Notes: generated from the sequence alone by a model not told the origin. Shown: positions 1 through 7,015, counted from the first letter of the stretch. The stretch: 9,357 nt of DNA from CAYFVR01 sp046541515 (GCA_046541515.1 JBKHDD010000184.1:1-9357); one strand, 5' to 3'. Program-made: numbers and translations.

Positions 1-217
1 ATTTTCCGGCCTTTCAGGGTTCGACCAACGCCGAAACAACCTCTATTCCATTATACTTCTTGCCAAATGGGAATCAATACCCCATTTCCTCGAATCAAAA
101 TCTTCCACCTCCTCCAAAATCCGTAGCTGGATTCCAGGCCCCGCATTGACGCCTCCCATCCCCCGACTTACCATTTCTAAAATACTTTCCGATAGATAAC
201 ATTCAAAAGGAGGAAAC

Positions 218-1285
218 ATGAAGCCCGTCGCCCGGTTCGTTCCCGCGCTGTTCGCTCTGCTATTGGCCGTTCCCGCCCCCGCCCCCGCCGCGGAGCTGGA
301 TGAAATCGCCTCCTCGCCCCGGCAGTGGACCGGCGTGGCCGTTTCCCGGGAAGGTCGGATGTTCGTCAACTTTCCCCGCTGGTCCGACGACGTGCCCGTC
401 TCCGTGGCGGAACTCACCATCTACGGAAAGCTCGCCCCCTTTCCCAACCAAAAATGGAACAACTGGTCCGAGGGAAAAGCCCCCGACGAACATTGGGTCT
501 GCGTCCAAAGCGTTTACATAGACGACGAAAATTACCTCTGGGTGCTGGACCCCGCCAGCCCCCGCTTTTCCGGGGTGGTGGACGGCGGCCCCAAACTGAT
601 AAAGTTCGACATTCGCACCGGCCTGGCGGTGGAGCAAATTCTTTTCGATCGGGAAGCGGCGCCGAAAAATTCCTATTTGAACGACGTTCGGGTGGACACG
701 GGGAGCCGGACGGCCTACGTCACCGACTCCGGCGAAGGAGCGTTGCTGGTGGTCAACCTGGAAACCGGCGCGGTGCGGCGCGTGCTGGACGACCATCCTT
801 CCGCACACGCCGAAAACATCACCCTGACCATCGGCGGCAAACCCTGGAAACGACCCGACGGCAGCGTTCCCCAGGTTCACGCGGACGGGCTGGCCCTGAC
901 GCCGGATCGGGAATACCTGTACTATCAATCCCTCTCCGGACGCACCCTGTACCGGATTCCCACCGCCACGCTCCGCAACGAAACCCTCGCGCAAAATGAA
1001 ATTTCCGCCCAGGTGGAAATGGTGGACCGCACCGGCGCCGCCGACGGGATCATGTTCGACGCGGACGGCAACCTCTACCTCTCCGCCATCGAGGACGACG
1101 CGATTCGCCGCTACACCCCCGACGGCGTTCTGGAAACCGTTGTCGAAGATCGCCGCCTGCGCTGGCCGGACAGCTTCGCCATGGGGCCGGACGGATTGAT
1201 GGTGGTCACCACCTCCCAGATTCATCTGGGACGCGATCCCGGCCAGCCCTATCAGATTTTCCGAATCGTTCCGGAACCCAAATAA
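218..1285 (+). CDS. Secreted Yellow / major royal jelly protein-like beta-propeller protein
   Basis: This 355-aa protein resembles the Yellow/MRJP family (insect Yellow, royal jelly proteins, bacterial relatives). Residues 1-24 look like a Sec signal peptide: Lys2 and Arg6, a hydrophobic core, and an A-P-A site at 22-24, so the protein is probably periplasmic or exported. Family-like blocks appear in the expected order: a GR-(M/V)-FV-x-FPRW block near 46-55, a WVCVQSV block at 93-99, LWVLD at 107-111, GPKL at 124-127, YLNDVR at 153-158, AYVTDSG at 166-172, and WPDSFAMGPDG near 316-326 followed by TSQIH. Such blocks recur in a beta-propeller related to SMP-30/gluconolactonase. The start is well set by AAAGGAGG at 206-213, 4 nt before ATG. 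The next gene, an SDR, begins 136 bp downstream on the same strand and may be co-transcribed. The substrate is unknown; insect Yellow function (melanin pathway) should not be transferred to it. Confidence 0.85.
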   Translation: MKPVARFVPALFALLLAVPAPAPAAELDEIASSPRQWTGVAVSREGRMFVNFPRWSDDVPVSVAELTIYGKLAPFPNQKWNNWSEGKAPDEHWVCVQSVYIDDENYLWVLDPASPRFSGVVDGGPKLIKFDIRTGLAVEQILFDREAAPKNSYLNDVRVDTGSRTAYVTDSGEGALLVVNLETGAVRRVLDDHPSAHAENITLTIGGKPWKRPDGSVPQVHADGLALTPDREYLYYQSLSGRTLYRIPTATLRNETLAQNEISAQVEMVDRTGAADGIMFDADGNLYLSAIEDDAIRRYTPDGVLETVVEDRRLRWPDSFAMGPDGLMVVTTSQIHLGRDPGQPYQIFRIVPEPK

Positions 1286-1421
1286 TCCTCTTTCTCCGTC
1301 CGAAACGGATTGAGCCCAAGTGGCCGTTCCCATTGGATGAAATCGCCGGAAACGAGGCCTCCCAACCCCCATTTTTCAAGCGGTTCCCCAACGCCGTTCA
1401 CCCCGAAGAAAAGGAGACGTC

Positions 1422-2177
1422 ATGTCCGATCCCCAACCTCTTGCCGGAAAAGTCGCCCTGGTCACCGGCGCCTCCCGCGGCATCGGCCGCGCCGTCGCGG
1501 AGCGGCTGGGCGCCGACGGGGCCCATGTGGTGGTGAACTATCGAACGGAACACAAACAGGCCGACGCGGCGACCGCGCGGATTCAAAAGAACAACGTGCG
1601 GGCCGTGGCGGTCCAGGCCGACGTTTCCAAAACCGAGGACATCCGAAAGCTCTTTAAGACCACCATCGACCAGTTCGGCACGCTGGACATTCTGGTCAAC
1701 AACGCCGGCATCGCCCTGCCGCACCGACCGTCCATCGAAGAGGTAACCGACGAGGAATACGACCGGCTTTTCGCCGTGAACGCCAGGGGCGTTTTCATGT
1801 CGTTGCGGGAGGCGGCCCGTTGGGTGGCCGACGGCGGGCGGATCGTCAATCTGACCAGCACGGTCAACGCCATGGCTCTGCCCGGCTATTCGGTGTACGC
1901 GGGGACCAAGGCGGCGGTGGAAATCTGGACGAAAACCTTCGCCAAGGAGCTTTCCGGAAAGCGGATCACCGTGAACGCCGTGGCCCCCGGCCCGGTGGAA
2001 ACGGAGCTGTTCAACGAGGGGAAAACCGAAGCGGACAAACAGCGGATGGCGGAGATGTGCCCATTGGGCCGGCTGGGGCAGCCGGCGGATATCGCCCGGG
2101 TGGTGGCCTTTTTGGCCGGGCCGGACGGGGGCTGGGTGAACGGACAGATTCTGTTGGCCAACGGCGGGCTTGCCTGA
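1422..2177 (+). CDS. Short-chain dehydrogenase/reductase (FabG-like SDR)
   Basis: This 251-aa protein is a classical SDR of typical length. Residues 15-22 form the TGASRGIG cofactor-binding turn. N93-N94-A95-G96 is the NNAG motif. The catalytic set is N120, S146, Y159 and K163, with the usual 13-residue Ser-to-Tyr and 4-residue Tyr-to-Lys spacing. After beta strand 2 the NYRT segment (39-42) lacks an acidic residue, which suggests NADP(H) over NAD(H). The C-terminus carries the family segments PLGRLGQPADIA and WVNGQ-x4-NGG. Expected activity is NAD(P)H-dependent reduction or oxidation of a carbonyl or hydroxyl in the cytoplasm. It resembles 3-oxoacyl-ACP reductases, but a single SDR outside a fatty-acid cluster cannot be assigned a substrate. 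AAGGAG at 1411-1416 lies 5 nt before ATG. It follows the Yellow-like gene on the same strand, so a shared transcript is plausible. Confidence 0.9.
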   Translation: MSDPQPLAGKVALVTGASRGIGRAVAERLGADGAHVVVNYRTEHKQADAATARIQKNNVRAVAVQADVSKTEDIRKLFKTTIDQFGTLDILVNNAGIALPHRPSIEEVTDEEYDRLFAVNARGVFMSLREAARWVADGGRIVNLTSTVNAMALPGYSVYAGTKAAVEIWTKTFAKELSGKRITVNAVAPGPVETELFNEGKTEADKQRMAEMCPLGRLGQPADIARVVAFLAGPDGGWVNGQILLANGGLA

Positions 2178-2240
2178 GGTTGCGCGCGGCGCCGGGGCGG
2201 AAGCGGCCCGGCCGGCGTTGCGTCGCCGCAATGCCAATTG

Positions 2241-2281
2241 GGCGGGCTTTTTCGGGGTCGGCCGGAGGATTTATCCTCCGG
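2241..2281 (+). repeat. Dispersed composite palindromic repeat, copy A
   Basis: A GGCGGGC block followed by five T, a short CGG-x2-TC linker, then the 20-nt palindrome CCGGAGGATTTATCCTCCGG (8-bp stem, TTTA loop). The same order of blocks occurs in reverse complement at 8737-8786. By hand alignment about 35 of 41 positions agree, with a one-base gap in the T run. This copy lies between the convergent SDR and lplA genes. The GC block plus T run could act as a terminator for the SDR, but its left arm is degenerate here. Confidence 0.7.
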
Positions 2282-2341
2282 TCCGTTGTCCGGATGAAAT
2301 GCCATTTTTCGCCAATCGCCTTGGCGGAACCGGGGCGGGGG

Positions 2342-3337
2342 TCAGTTCGGCACGAGAAAATCGAGAAATTCCGTCTGGGAAATGTCTCCGAAATATCGGG
2401 ATAGATCGACTTCGCAAAGGGCGGCCCTCAGCGCGTCCTTCCGGTAGCTTTTCCCCCGCAACCGGTCCTCCAATTCGGCGATTTCTCCCATGCCGATGAA
2501 ATCGCCGAAAATCCGAATGGCCTGGATTCGGCCCTTGGCCACGTCCACCCGGGCGTCGATCCGCCCGAGGGAAAACCGGTGGACCCGTTGGATGTTGTAG
2601 GCGGGAGAGCGGCCGAAATTCCAGTCCCAGGAGCCGTACTTTTCCGCAGCGAGCTGGTGGACCGCGCGCCAGTCGGATTCGGCGAGGGGTCGTTCCTGGG
2701 CGCCGCCGAGGGGCGCGAAAATCGATTGCACCAGGCGGGCCTTGAAATCGGCCATGGAAACCGGAGATTCCAGAAATTCCGAGATGTTGGCCACCCGACT
2801 CCGGATCGACTTGAGCCCCTTGGACGCGATTTTTTCGGTTTTCACGTTGAGGGCTTCCACCACCGATTCCAGCCGGGAGTCCAGCAACAGCGTGCCGTGG
2901 CTCAGCATTCGCGGGCCGGAAGCGTACTGGGCGTTGCCGGAAATTTTTCGGCCGTCCACCACGATGTCGTTCCGGCCGGTGAGTTCCGCCGCGACGCCCA
3001 TGGCGGCGAGGGCGGCGATGACGGGTTCGGTGAATTTGCGGAAGTTGTGGAAAAAGGAGCGATCGTAGCGGGTTAGAAAACTGAAATTGAGGTTGCCCAG
3101 GTCGTGGTAGACCGCTCCGCCGCCCGAAACCCGCCGCACCACATGAATGCCCTTTTCACGAACGTAGTCGGCGTTGATTTCCTCGATGGTGTTCTGGTTT
3201 CGGCCGATGATGATGGACGGCTCGTTGACGTAGAACAGAAGGTAGTCGCCGGTCAGCTTCTTGTGTCGCAGGCAATATTCTTCCAGGGCCAGGTTGACCC
3301 GGGGATCGGTGAAGTCCTGATTCGATATGAGTTCCAT
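2342..3337 (-). CDS. lplA: Lipoate-protein ligase A
   Basis: This 331-aa cytoplasmic enzyme activates free lipoate with ATP and attaches it to the lysine of lipoyl domains in 2-oxoacid dehydrogenases and GcvH. The catalytic domain shows RRVSGGGAVYHD at 68-79, the lipoate/lipoyl-AMP binding loop of the family, followed by the LGNLNFSF strand. GRNDI at 121-125 precedes GRKISGNAQ at 129-137, in which K131 corresponds to the essential lysine of E. coli LplA (K133). The C-terminal accessory domain starts near 235 with W-x-WN-x-G-x-SP and runs to the end, so this is the two-domain, full-length form. No gene for LipA, LipB or a lipoylated protein is in the window. The start fits the family N-terminus (ELISNQDFTDPRVNLALEEY). 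The ribosome site is weak: the nearest purine run, GGGGAAA, is about 13 nt upstream. It lies 151 bp downstream of the small membrane-protein gene on the same strand and could share its transcript. Confidence 0.95.
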   Translation of the reverse strand: MELISNQDFTDPRVNLALEEYCLRHKKLTGDYLLFYVNEPSIIIGRNQNTIEEINADYVREKGIHVVRRVSGGGAVYHDLGNLNFSFLTRYDRSFFHNFRKFTEPVIAALAAMGVAAELTGRNDIVVDGRKISGNAQYASGPRMLSHGTLLLDSRLESVVEALNVKTEKIASKGLKSIRSRVANISEFLESPVSMADFKARLVQSIFAPLGGAQERPLAESDWRAVHQLAAEKYGSWDWNFGRSPAYNIQRVHRFSLGRIDARVDVAKGRIQAIRIFGDFIGMGEIAELEDRLRGKSYRKDALRAALCEVDLSRYFGDISQTEFLDFLVPN

Positions 3338-3488
3338 GGATGGAGGCGTTTCCCCGCGCGGACTGATAGGGCCGGGGACGGCCGGGCGCTTCCCCGGTGG
3401 ATCCGGAAAAAAAACGCCACCTCGAACGATCGTTTCCGGGGAGGTTCCCGGCCGGATCGGCGGGCGACAAAGGGCGGCGGCTGGCGGG

Positions 3489-3719
3489 TCAGATGGCGCC
3501 GGTGAGGAAGAAAAGAATGCCGGCGAAGCTGACCAGAGCCACCAGATAGGCCGGGTTCAGGAGACGGGACGCGGGTCCCAGGTCCGGATCTCGGGTCGAT
3601 TTGGTTTCCGTCGCCAGCCGGACGGGCTGATCGACTCGGGGGCTCATGCGTTTGAAAAAGTTCATTTCCTGGGGGGTGAATGTTTCGGCATGATTCGATT
3701 TGTTGCGATGGTTCGCCAT
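3489..3719 (-). CDS. Small C-tail-anchored membrane protein of unknown function
   Basis: This 76-aa protein is not one I recognise. Residues 1-55 are polar and charged (several His, Lys and Arg; a TPQEMNFFKRM stretch at 15-25; a TKSTRDPDLG stretch at 39-48). Residues 57-76 form one hydrophobic helix that runs to the last residue, Ile76, so it looks like a tail-anchored protein with a cytoplasmic N-terminal domain. No signal peptide or lipobox is seen. It is supported as a real gene by a GGAGG Shine-Dalgarno 7 nt before ATG, and by a near-consensus sigma-70 promoter upstream. lplA follows 151 bp downstream on the same strand. The extreme C-terminal anchor recalls small accessory subunits of membrane complexes, but no partner is visible and I assign no function. 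Confidence 0.75.
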   Translation of the reverse strand: MANHRNKSNHAETFTPQEMNFFKRMSPRVDQPVRLATETKSTRDPDLGPASRLLNPAYLVALVSFAGILFFLTGAI

Positions 3720-3726
3720 TGGGGGG

Positions 3727-3731
3727 CCTCC
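3727..3731 (-). promoter_or_regulatory. Ribosome binding site of the 76-aa membrane protein
   Basis: On the minus strand the sequence reads TTGGAGGCCCCCC then ATG. GGAGG sits 7 nt before the start codon. It is the main evidence that this short reading frame is translated from position 3719. Confidence 0.7.
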
Positions 3732-3802
3732 AAACGGTCATTGGCGTAACATTGCGCTTAAACGAATGAAAAAAAACGGACCACGAGTCCAGATGGGTTT
3801 CG

Positions 3803-3830
3803 ATTATCCACATACCAAGCGCCTTGTCAA
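3803..3830 (-). promoter_or_regulatory. Sigma-70-type promoter for the small membrane-protein gene (and perhaps lplA)
   Basis: Read on the minus strand: a perfect -35 TTGACA (3830-3825), a 16-nt spacer, and a -10 GATAAT (3808-3803), five of six matching TATAAT. Transcription would start near 3796, giving a leader of about 77 nt before the ATG at 3719. Confidence 0.65.
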
Positions 3831-3838
3831 CCGAAAGG

Positions 3839-3867
3839 TTGGGGAATATGAACCGCAATCATATGAA
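3839..3867 (+). promoter_or_regulatory. Weak candidate promoter for coaE
   Basis: TTGGGG (3839-3844), a 17-nt spacer, and TATGAA (3862-3867) in an AT-rich stretch give three and four matches to the consensus hexamers. It would lie back to back with the stronger minus-strand promoter at 3803-3830. Position and AT content are the main support. Confidence 0.25.
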
Positions 3868-3918
3868 ATATCAGAATAATTTTTATGGAGCTTTCGGCCT
3901 TCCGAAAGATATGAGACG

Positions 3919-4548
3919 GTGAAAACCGCCGGCCTCACCGGGGGGATCGCCACCGGAAAATCCACCGTCGCCGGCTTCTTTCGGGAACGAGGGGCGGAGG
4001 TCGTCTGCGCGGACGAGGCGGCCCGGGACGTGGTTCTGCGCGGGAAACCGGCCTGGACGGAGATCGTGGCGGCCTTTGGACGGGAGATTCTGGGACCCGA
4101 CGGCGAACTGGACCGGGAGAAAATGGGACGCCAAGTGTTTTCCGACCCGGAATCCCGCCGCCGGCTGGAGGCCATCGTCCATCCCCGGGTGTTTCGGTGG
4201 ATGGACGAGCGGATCGGGGAAATCCGGGAAAGGAATCCGGCGGCCGTGGTGATTCAGGACGTGCCGCTGCTGTTTGAATCGGGCATGGCGGCCCGGTTGC
4301 GGCCGGTGCTGGTGGTCTACGCGCCGGAATCGGTCCAGCTGAAGCGGCTGATGGAACGCGACGGCCGATCCGAGGCCGACGCCCGGGCCCGGATCGACGC
4401 CCAGATGTCCATCGAGGAAAAACGGCGGCGTGCCGACCGGGTGATCGACAACGGCGGCTCGCCGGAGGAAACCCGCCGACAGGTGGCGGATATTTTTGAA
4501 TGGTTGCGAGACCGGGACGAATCCCGGTCGGAAGGGAGTTCCACATGA
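3919..4548 (+). CDS. coaE: Dephospho-CoA kinase
   Basis: This 209-aa enzyme catalyses the last step of coenzyme A synthesis, ATP-dependent phosphorylation of the 3'-hydroxyl of dephospho-CoA, in the cytoplasm. The P-loop GGIATGKS is at residues 8-15. The CADEAARDVV segment near 31-40 matches the substrate-binding region (usually DAD). IVHPRV and a QDVPLLFESG block follow, both typical of the family. The QLKRLMERDGRSEADARARI lid region and the VIDNGGS end motif are present. The length is normal. The start is GTG at 3919: no ATG lies in frame back to the stop at 3877-3879, and the P-loop is already at residue 8. The Shine-Dalgarno is poor, with a perfect hairpin just upstream. The stop overlaps the next start as ATGA, so this gene and the aldo/keto reductase form a coupled pair. 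Confidence 0.95.
   Translation: MKTAGLTGGIATGKSTVAGFFRERGAEVVCADEAARDVVLRGKPAWTEIVAAFGREILGPDGELDREKMGRQVFSDPESRRRLEAIVHPRVFRWMDERIGEIRERNPAAVVIQDVPLLFESGMAARLRPVLVVYAPESVQLKRLMERDGRSEADARARIDAQMSIEEKRRRADRVIDNGGSPEETRRQVADIFEWLRDRDESRSEGSST
4533..4538 (+). promoter_or_regulatory. Ribosome binding site setting the aldo/keto reductase start
   Basis: AGGGAG lies 6 nt before the ATG at 4545. It supports that start over an in-frame upstream ATG at 4500, which would add 15 residues and lie inside coaE without a ribosome site. Confidence 0.7.
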
Positions 4549-5408
4549 CGGAAACGAGTCCGGCCATCCCGACGACGACGTTTGGCGAGAAGGGACCCCG
4601 GGTGACCCGCGTGGGCCTGGGCGGGGAAGGGGCGTTGCGAACCCATGGCCGAACCGAGGCGGCCGTCGAGGTGATTCGCGCGGCCCTGGACGCCGGCATC
4701 GCCTACTGCGACTGCGCCCGGGTCTACGCGGACAGCGAAAAATATTACGGCGCGGTCTACGGAGCGGAGCCCCATCGCCGGGACGGCGTGTTCCAGGCCA
4801 GCAAATCGGCGTCCCGAGATCGGGACGGGGCCTTGCGCGATCTGGAAGAAACCCTTTCCCGCATGAACACCGACCGGCTGGACCTGTGGCAGATTCACGA
4901 CGTTCGCACCGAGGACGACCTCCAGGCCATCGGCGGCAAGGGCGGGGCGTTGGAAGCCTTCGAATCGGCCCGGGAGGACGGCCGGGCGAAGCGCATCGGC
5001 GTGACCGGCCATCACGATCCGTCGATCCTGACCCGCGCTGTGCGGGAATGGCCGGTGGACAGCGTGATGTTGCCGGTCAATCCGGTGGAAACGGCCCTCG
5101 GCGGCTTTCTGGACGAAACGCTGCCGGCGGCGCGGGAGCGGGGCATCGCGGTGATCGCCATGAAAATCCTGGGCGCGTCCCACTACGTCCTGCTGAAATA
5201 CGGCGTGACGGCGGAGCTGCTGGTGCGGTACGCCCTGTCCCATCCCATCACCGTGGCCATCGTGGGCTGTTCCTCGCCGGAGGAGGTGGGGGAACTGGCG
5301 CGGGCCGGGCAAGCCACAAGTCCGCTTGAAGAGGCCGAACGGAAAAAGCTGGAAGGGCTGTTCCAACCCTACGCGGAGCGGCTGGCCTTCTACCGGGGGG
5401 TGATCTGA
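4545..5408 (+). CDS. Aldo/keto reductase family protein
   Basis: This 287-aa protein is a TIM-barrel oxidoreductase expected to reduce carbonyl groups with NAD(P)H. With ATG at 4545 as residue 1, the aldo/keto reductase tetrad is complete: D56 and Y61 (YCDCARVY), K87 (QASKSAS) and H118 (LWQIHDV). Other family features are the glycine-rich VGLGGEG start, GRAKRIGVTGH near 150, and a C-terminal YALSHPITVAIVGCSSPEEV block like the cofactor-phosphate end of the barrel. The length fits the short bacterial members; I see no Cys-x2-Cys-x2-Cys iron-sulfur tail. It is translationally coupled to coaE through the ATGA overlap, although no functional link to CoA synthesis is obvious. Its 3' end overlaps the converging flavoprotein gene by 19 bp. 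The substrate is unknown. Confidence 0.9.
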   Translation: MTETSPAIPTTTFGEKGPRVTRVGLGGEGALRTHGRTEAAVEVIRAALDAGIAYCDCARVYADSEKYYGAVYGAEPHRRDGVFQASKSASRDRDGALRDLEETLSRMNTDRLDLWQIHDVRTEDDLQAIGGKGGALEAFESAREDGRAKRIGVTGHHDPSILTRAVREWPVDSVMLPVNPVETALGGFLDETLPAARERGIAVIAMKILGASHYVLLKYGVTAELLVRYALSHPITVAIVGCSSPEEVGELARAGQATSPLEEAERKKLEGLFQPYAERLAFYRGVI

Positions 5409-6955
5409 GCGGGGGCGTCGTCTTCTTCGCCGACGAAGCCGGCGTCCGGCCGCCAGCGGCGGATGCGGAGGTATTGGGGAAAGGCGTGGGGCTTGAAGAC
5501 CGACTTTTCCTTGAGCATCCGGCAACATTCAAGAATGCCTTCGGTGATGGTGGGGTGGGGATAGATCGACTTGAGAACGTCGGCGATGTTGCTGCCCTGG
5601 TTCATGAAGTGCGCGATGGACATGATGGTGCTGGACGCCTGGGGGCCGGCGGCGCGCATTCCCAGGATGCGCTCGTTCTCGTCGTCGGAGATGATGATCT
5701 TGACGAAGCCGTGGCTGGCCCGCATGGCGATGGCCCGGTTGACCAGGGCGTTGGCGTAGTAGGCCACCCGATAGGGGATTTTTTTCCGCTGGCAGGTCTT
5801 TTCGTTCAGCCCCACGGCGGCCACCGCCGGATAGAAAAACATCACGGTGGACATGTTGTCGTAGTTGAGCGGCCATTTGACCCGGTCGAACATGTGCTTC
5901 ACGGCGAAGCGGCCCTCCATCTCCGCGATGTTGACCAGGGCGGGATGGTGGGTGATGTCGCCGGCGGCGTAAACATTGTCTTTCAGGCGACAGTTTTCGT
6001 CGGTCTTGAGTATTCCCCGCTGACTGGCGTCGATCCCCAGGTTTTCCAGCCCCAGGTGGGACAGGTCGAAGGTGCGGCCGATGGAGATCAGCGCCGCGTC
6101 GGCCTCGATGACCTCGGAATGGCCGTCTTTGAAATCCAGGATGACTTCCAGGAATTCCCGGTGGGGAATGATGTCCCGCAGCTTGGCGGAGTGGATGATC
6201 CGGACGCCGTTTTTCACCAGGTTGTCGTTGACGAAATCGCTGATGTCCTCGTCTTCGTAGGGGATGACCCGCTCGGCGTGGTCCACCACGTAGACCCGGG
6301 TCTGTCCGAAATTGGAAAAGATGGTGGCGTATTCGCAGCCGATGATGCCGGCCCCCACGATGAGCAGCCGCTGGGGAAAGCTCTGGAGGTTGAGGATGCC
6401 GTCGCTGTTAAAAATTCGTTTCTGGTCCACCTTGACGTGGGGAAAGCCGCGCGGGGTGGAGCCGGTGGCGATGAGAAAGAATTTGGCCTCCACCGTTTCG
6501 CTATTTCCGTTGTTGCCCTGGATTTCCACCCGGTTTTTGGAAACGAACCGGCCCCAGCCCCGCTTGTAGGTGATGGAGCCGGGTCCGGGCCAGCGATCCG
6601 GCGCGAAGGTTTCGAGCTGGGAGCGCATCTGGTACTGTTTTTCCTTCACCGCCTGGATGACGGTTCGGCGGACCTCCCGGTAGTCCACGGTCATCCCCGC
6701 GGCCCGGTATCCGCGATCCATCTTCATGGCGATGGCGTAGTCCTTGGCCAATTCCCACATGGTTTTGGAGGCCAACGCGCCCCACATCACGCCCGCCCCG
6801 CCGATTTCTCCGCCTTCCACAATGCAGACGTGCTTGCCGAAATCCAACGCCCGCATGGCGGCCGCGAATCCGGCGGGTCCGCAACCGATGACGCAGAGGT
6901 CGAAAATGTCCGGGATTTCTTGCCTGGTGGTTTCGGAGGCGTCGTGGTCGGTCAT
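5390..6955 (-). CDS. FAD-dependent pyridine nucleotide oxidoreductase, SthA/dihydrolipoamide dehydrogenase fold, no redox cysteines
   Basis: This 521-aa protein has the two-dinucleotide-fold layout of class I pyridine nucleotide-disulfide oxidoreductases. The FAD site is G24-C-G-P-A-G29 with E47 at the end of beta strand 2. The second fold is VGAGIIGCE (200-208), followed by a VVDHAERVIP strand end; the acidic Asp suggests NAD(H) preference. A later AAGD block is the second FAD contact. The dimerisation domain keeps the HPTITE His-Glu motif. The usual C-x4-C disulfide segment reads GGAGVMWGALASK (52-64), so both cysteine positions are Gly55 and Ala60. E. coli SthA, a soluble transhydrogenase, keeps one cysteine in this segment, so a hydride-transfer role between nucleotides or to a quinone or other acceptor is more likely than lipoamide oxidation. 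An upstream promoter is visible. A GGGAG site lies 10 nt before ATG. The last 19 bp overlap the aldo/keto reductase end. Confidence 0.85.
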   Translation of the reverse strand: MTDHDASETTRQEIPDIFDLCVIGCGPAGFAAAMRALDFGKHVCIVEGGEIGGAGVMWGALASKTMWELAKDYAIAMKMDRGYRAAGMTVDYREVRRTVIQAVKEKQYQMRSQLETFAPDRWPGPGSITYKRGWGRFVSKNRVEIQGNNGNSETVEAKFFLIATGSTPRGFPHVKVDQKRIFNSDGILNLQSFPQRLLIVGAGIIGCEYATIFSNFGQTRVYVVDHAERVIPYEDEDISDFVNDNLVKNGVRIIHSAKLRDIIPHREFLEVILDFKDGHSEVIEADAALISIGRTFDLSHLGLENLGIDASQRGILKTDENCRLKDNVYAAGDITHHPALVNIAEMEGRFAVKHMFDRVKWPLNYDNMSTVMFFYPAVAAVGLNEKTCQRKKIPYRVAYYANALVNRAIAMRASHGFVKIIISDDENERILGMRAAGPQASSTIMSIAHFMNQGSNIADVLKSIYPHPTITEGILECCRMLKEKSVFKPHAFPQYLRIRRWRPDAGFVGEEDDAPAQITPR

Positions 6956-6992
6956 GGCGGTGTGGCTCCCGTGGGGTTTTGCTTGTGAGATT

Positions 6993-7015
6993 CAACCGCG
7001 GGGTTAAAGCGGTTG
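6993..7015 (-). promoter_or_regulatory. Hairpin in the flavoprotein gene leader
   Basis: CAACCGC (6993-6999) and GCGGTTG (7009-7015) form a perfect 7-bp stem with a 9-nt loop. It lies within the roughly 80-nt leader predicted from the promoter at 7042-7070. There is no T run, so it is not an obvious terminator; the role is unknown. Confidence 0.4.

Noticed and set aside
52..57. TATACT as the -10 box of the Yellow-like gene
   Set aside because: No acceptable -35 hexamer lies 15-19 nt upstream, so I do not call a promoter.
43..420. Minus-strand reading frame of 125 codons in and beyond the upstream region of the Yellow-like gene
   Set aside because: Its first part is antisense to the signal peptide region of a well-supported gene. 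The part at 43-217 has no good ribosome site at its internal ATG and resembles nothing I know. The end of a real gene cannot be fully excluded.
260..1372. Minus-strand open frame of 370 codons opposite the Yellow-like gene
   Set aside because: It is Gly/Val/His-rich with no recognisable motif, typical of the antisense shadow of a GC-rich gene. The plus strand has the family motifs, signal peptide and ribosome site.
2310..2326. CGCCAA-TCGCC-TTGGCG hairpin as a terminator for SDR or lplA
   Set aside because: The T run lies before the stem on the plus strand, and on the minus strand an A run follows it, so neither strand gives stem followed by T.
3425..3434. AACGATCGTT palindrome, with an A8 run just to its left, between lplA and the small gene
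   Set aside because: It is a single 10-bp palindrome, separated from the A run (T run on the minus strand) by about 11 nt. This is too weak for an operator or terminator call.
5474..6988. Plus-strand open frame of 504 codons opposite the flavoprotein gene
   Set aside because: It has repetitive Val/Gly/Asp/His content and no motifs. The minus strand encodes a complete FAD/NAD oxidoreductase with a promoter.
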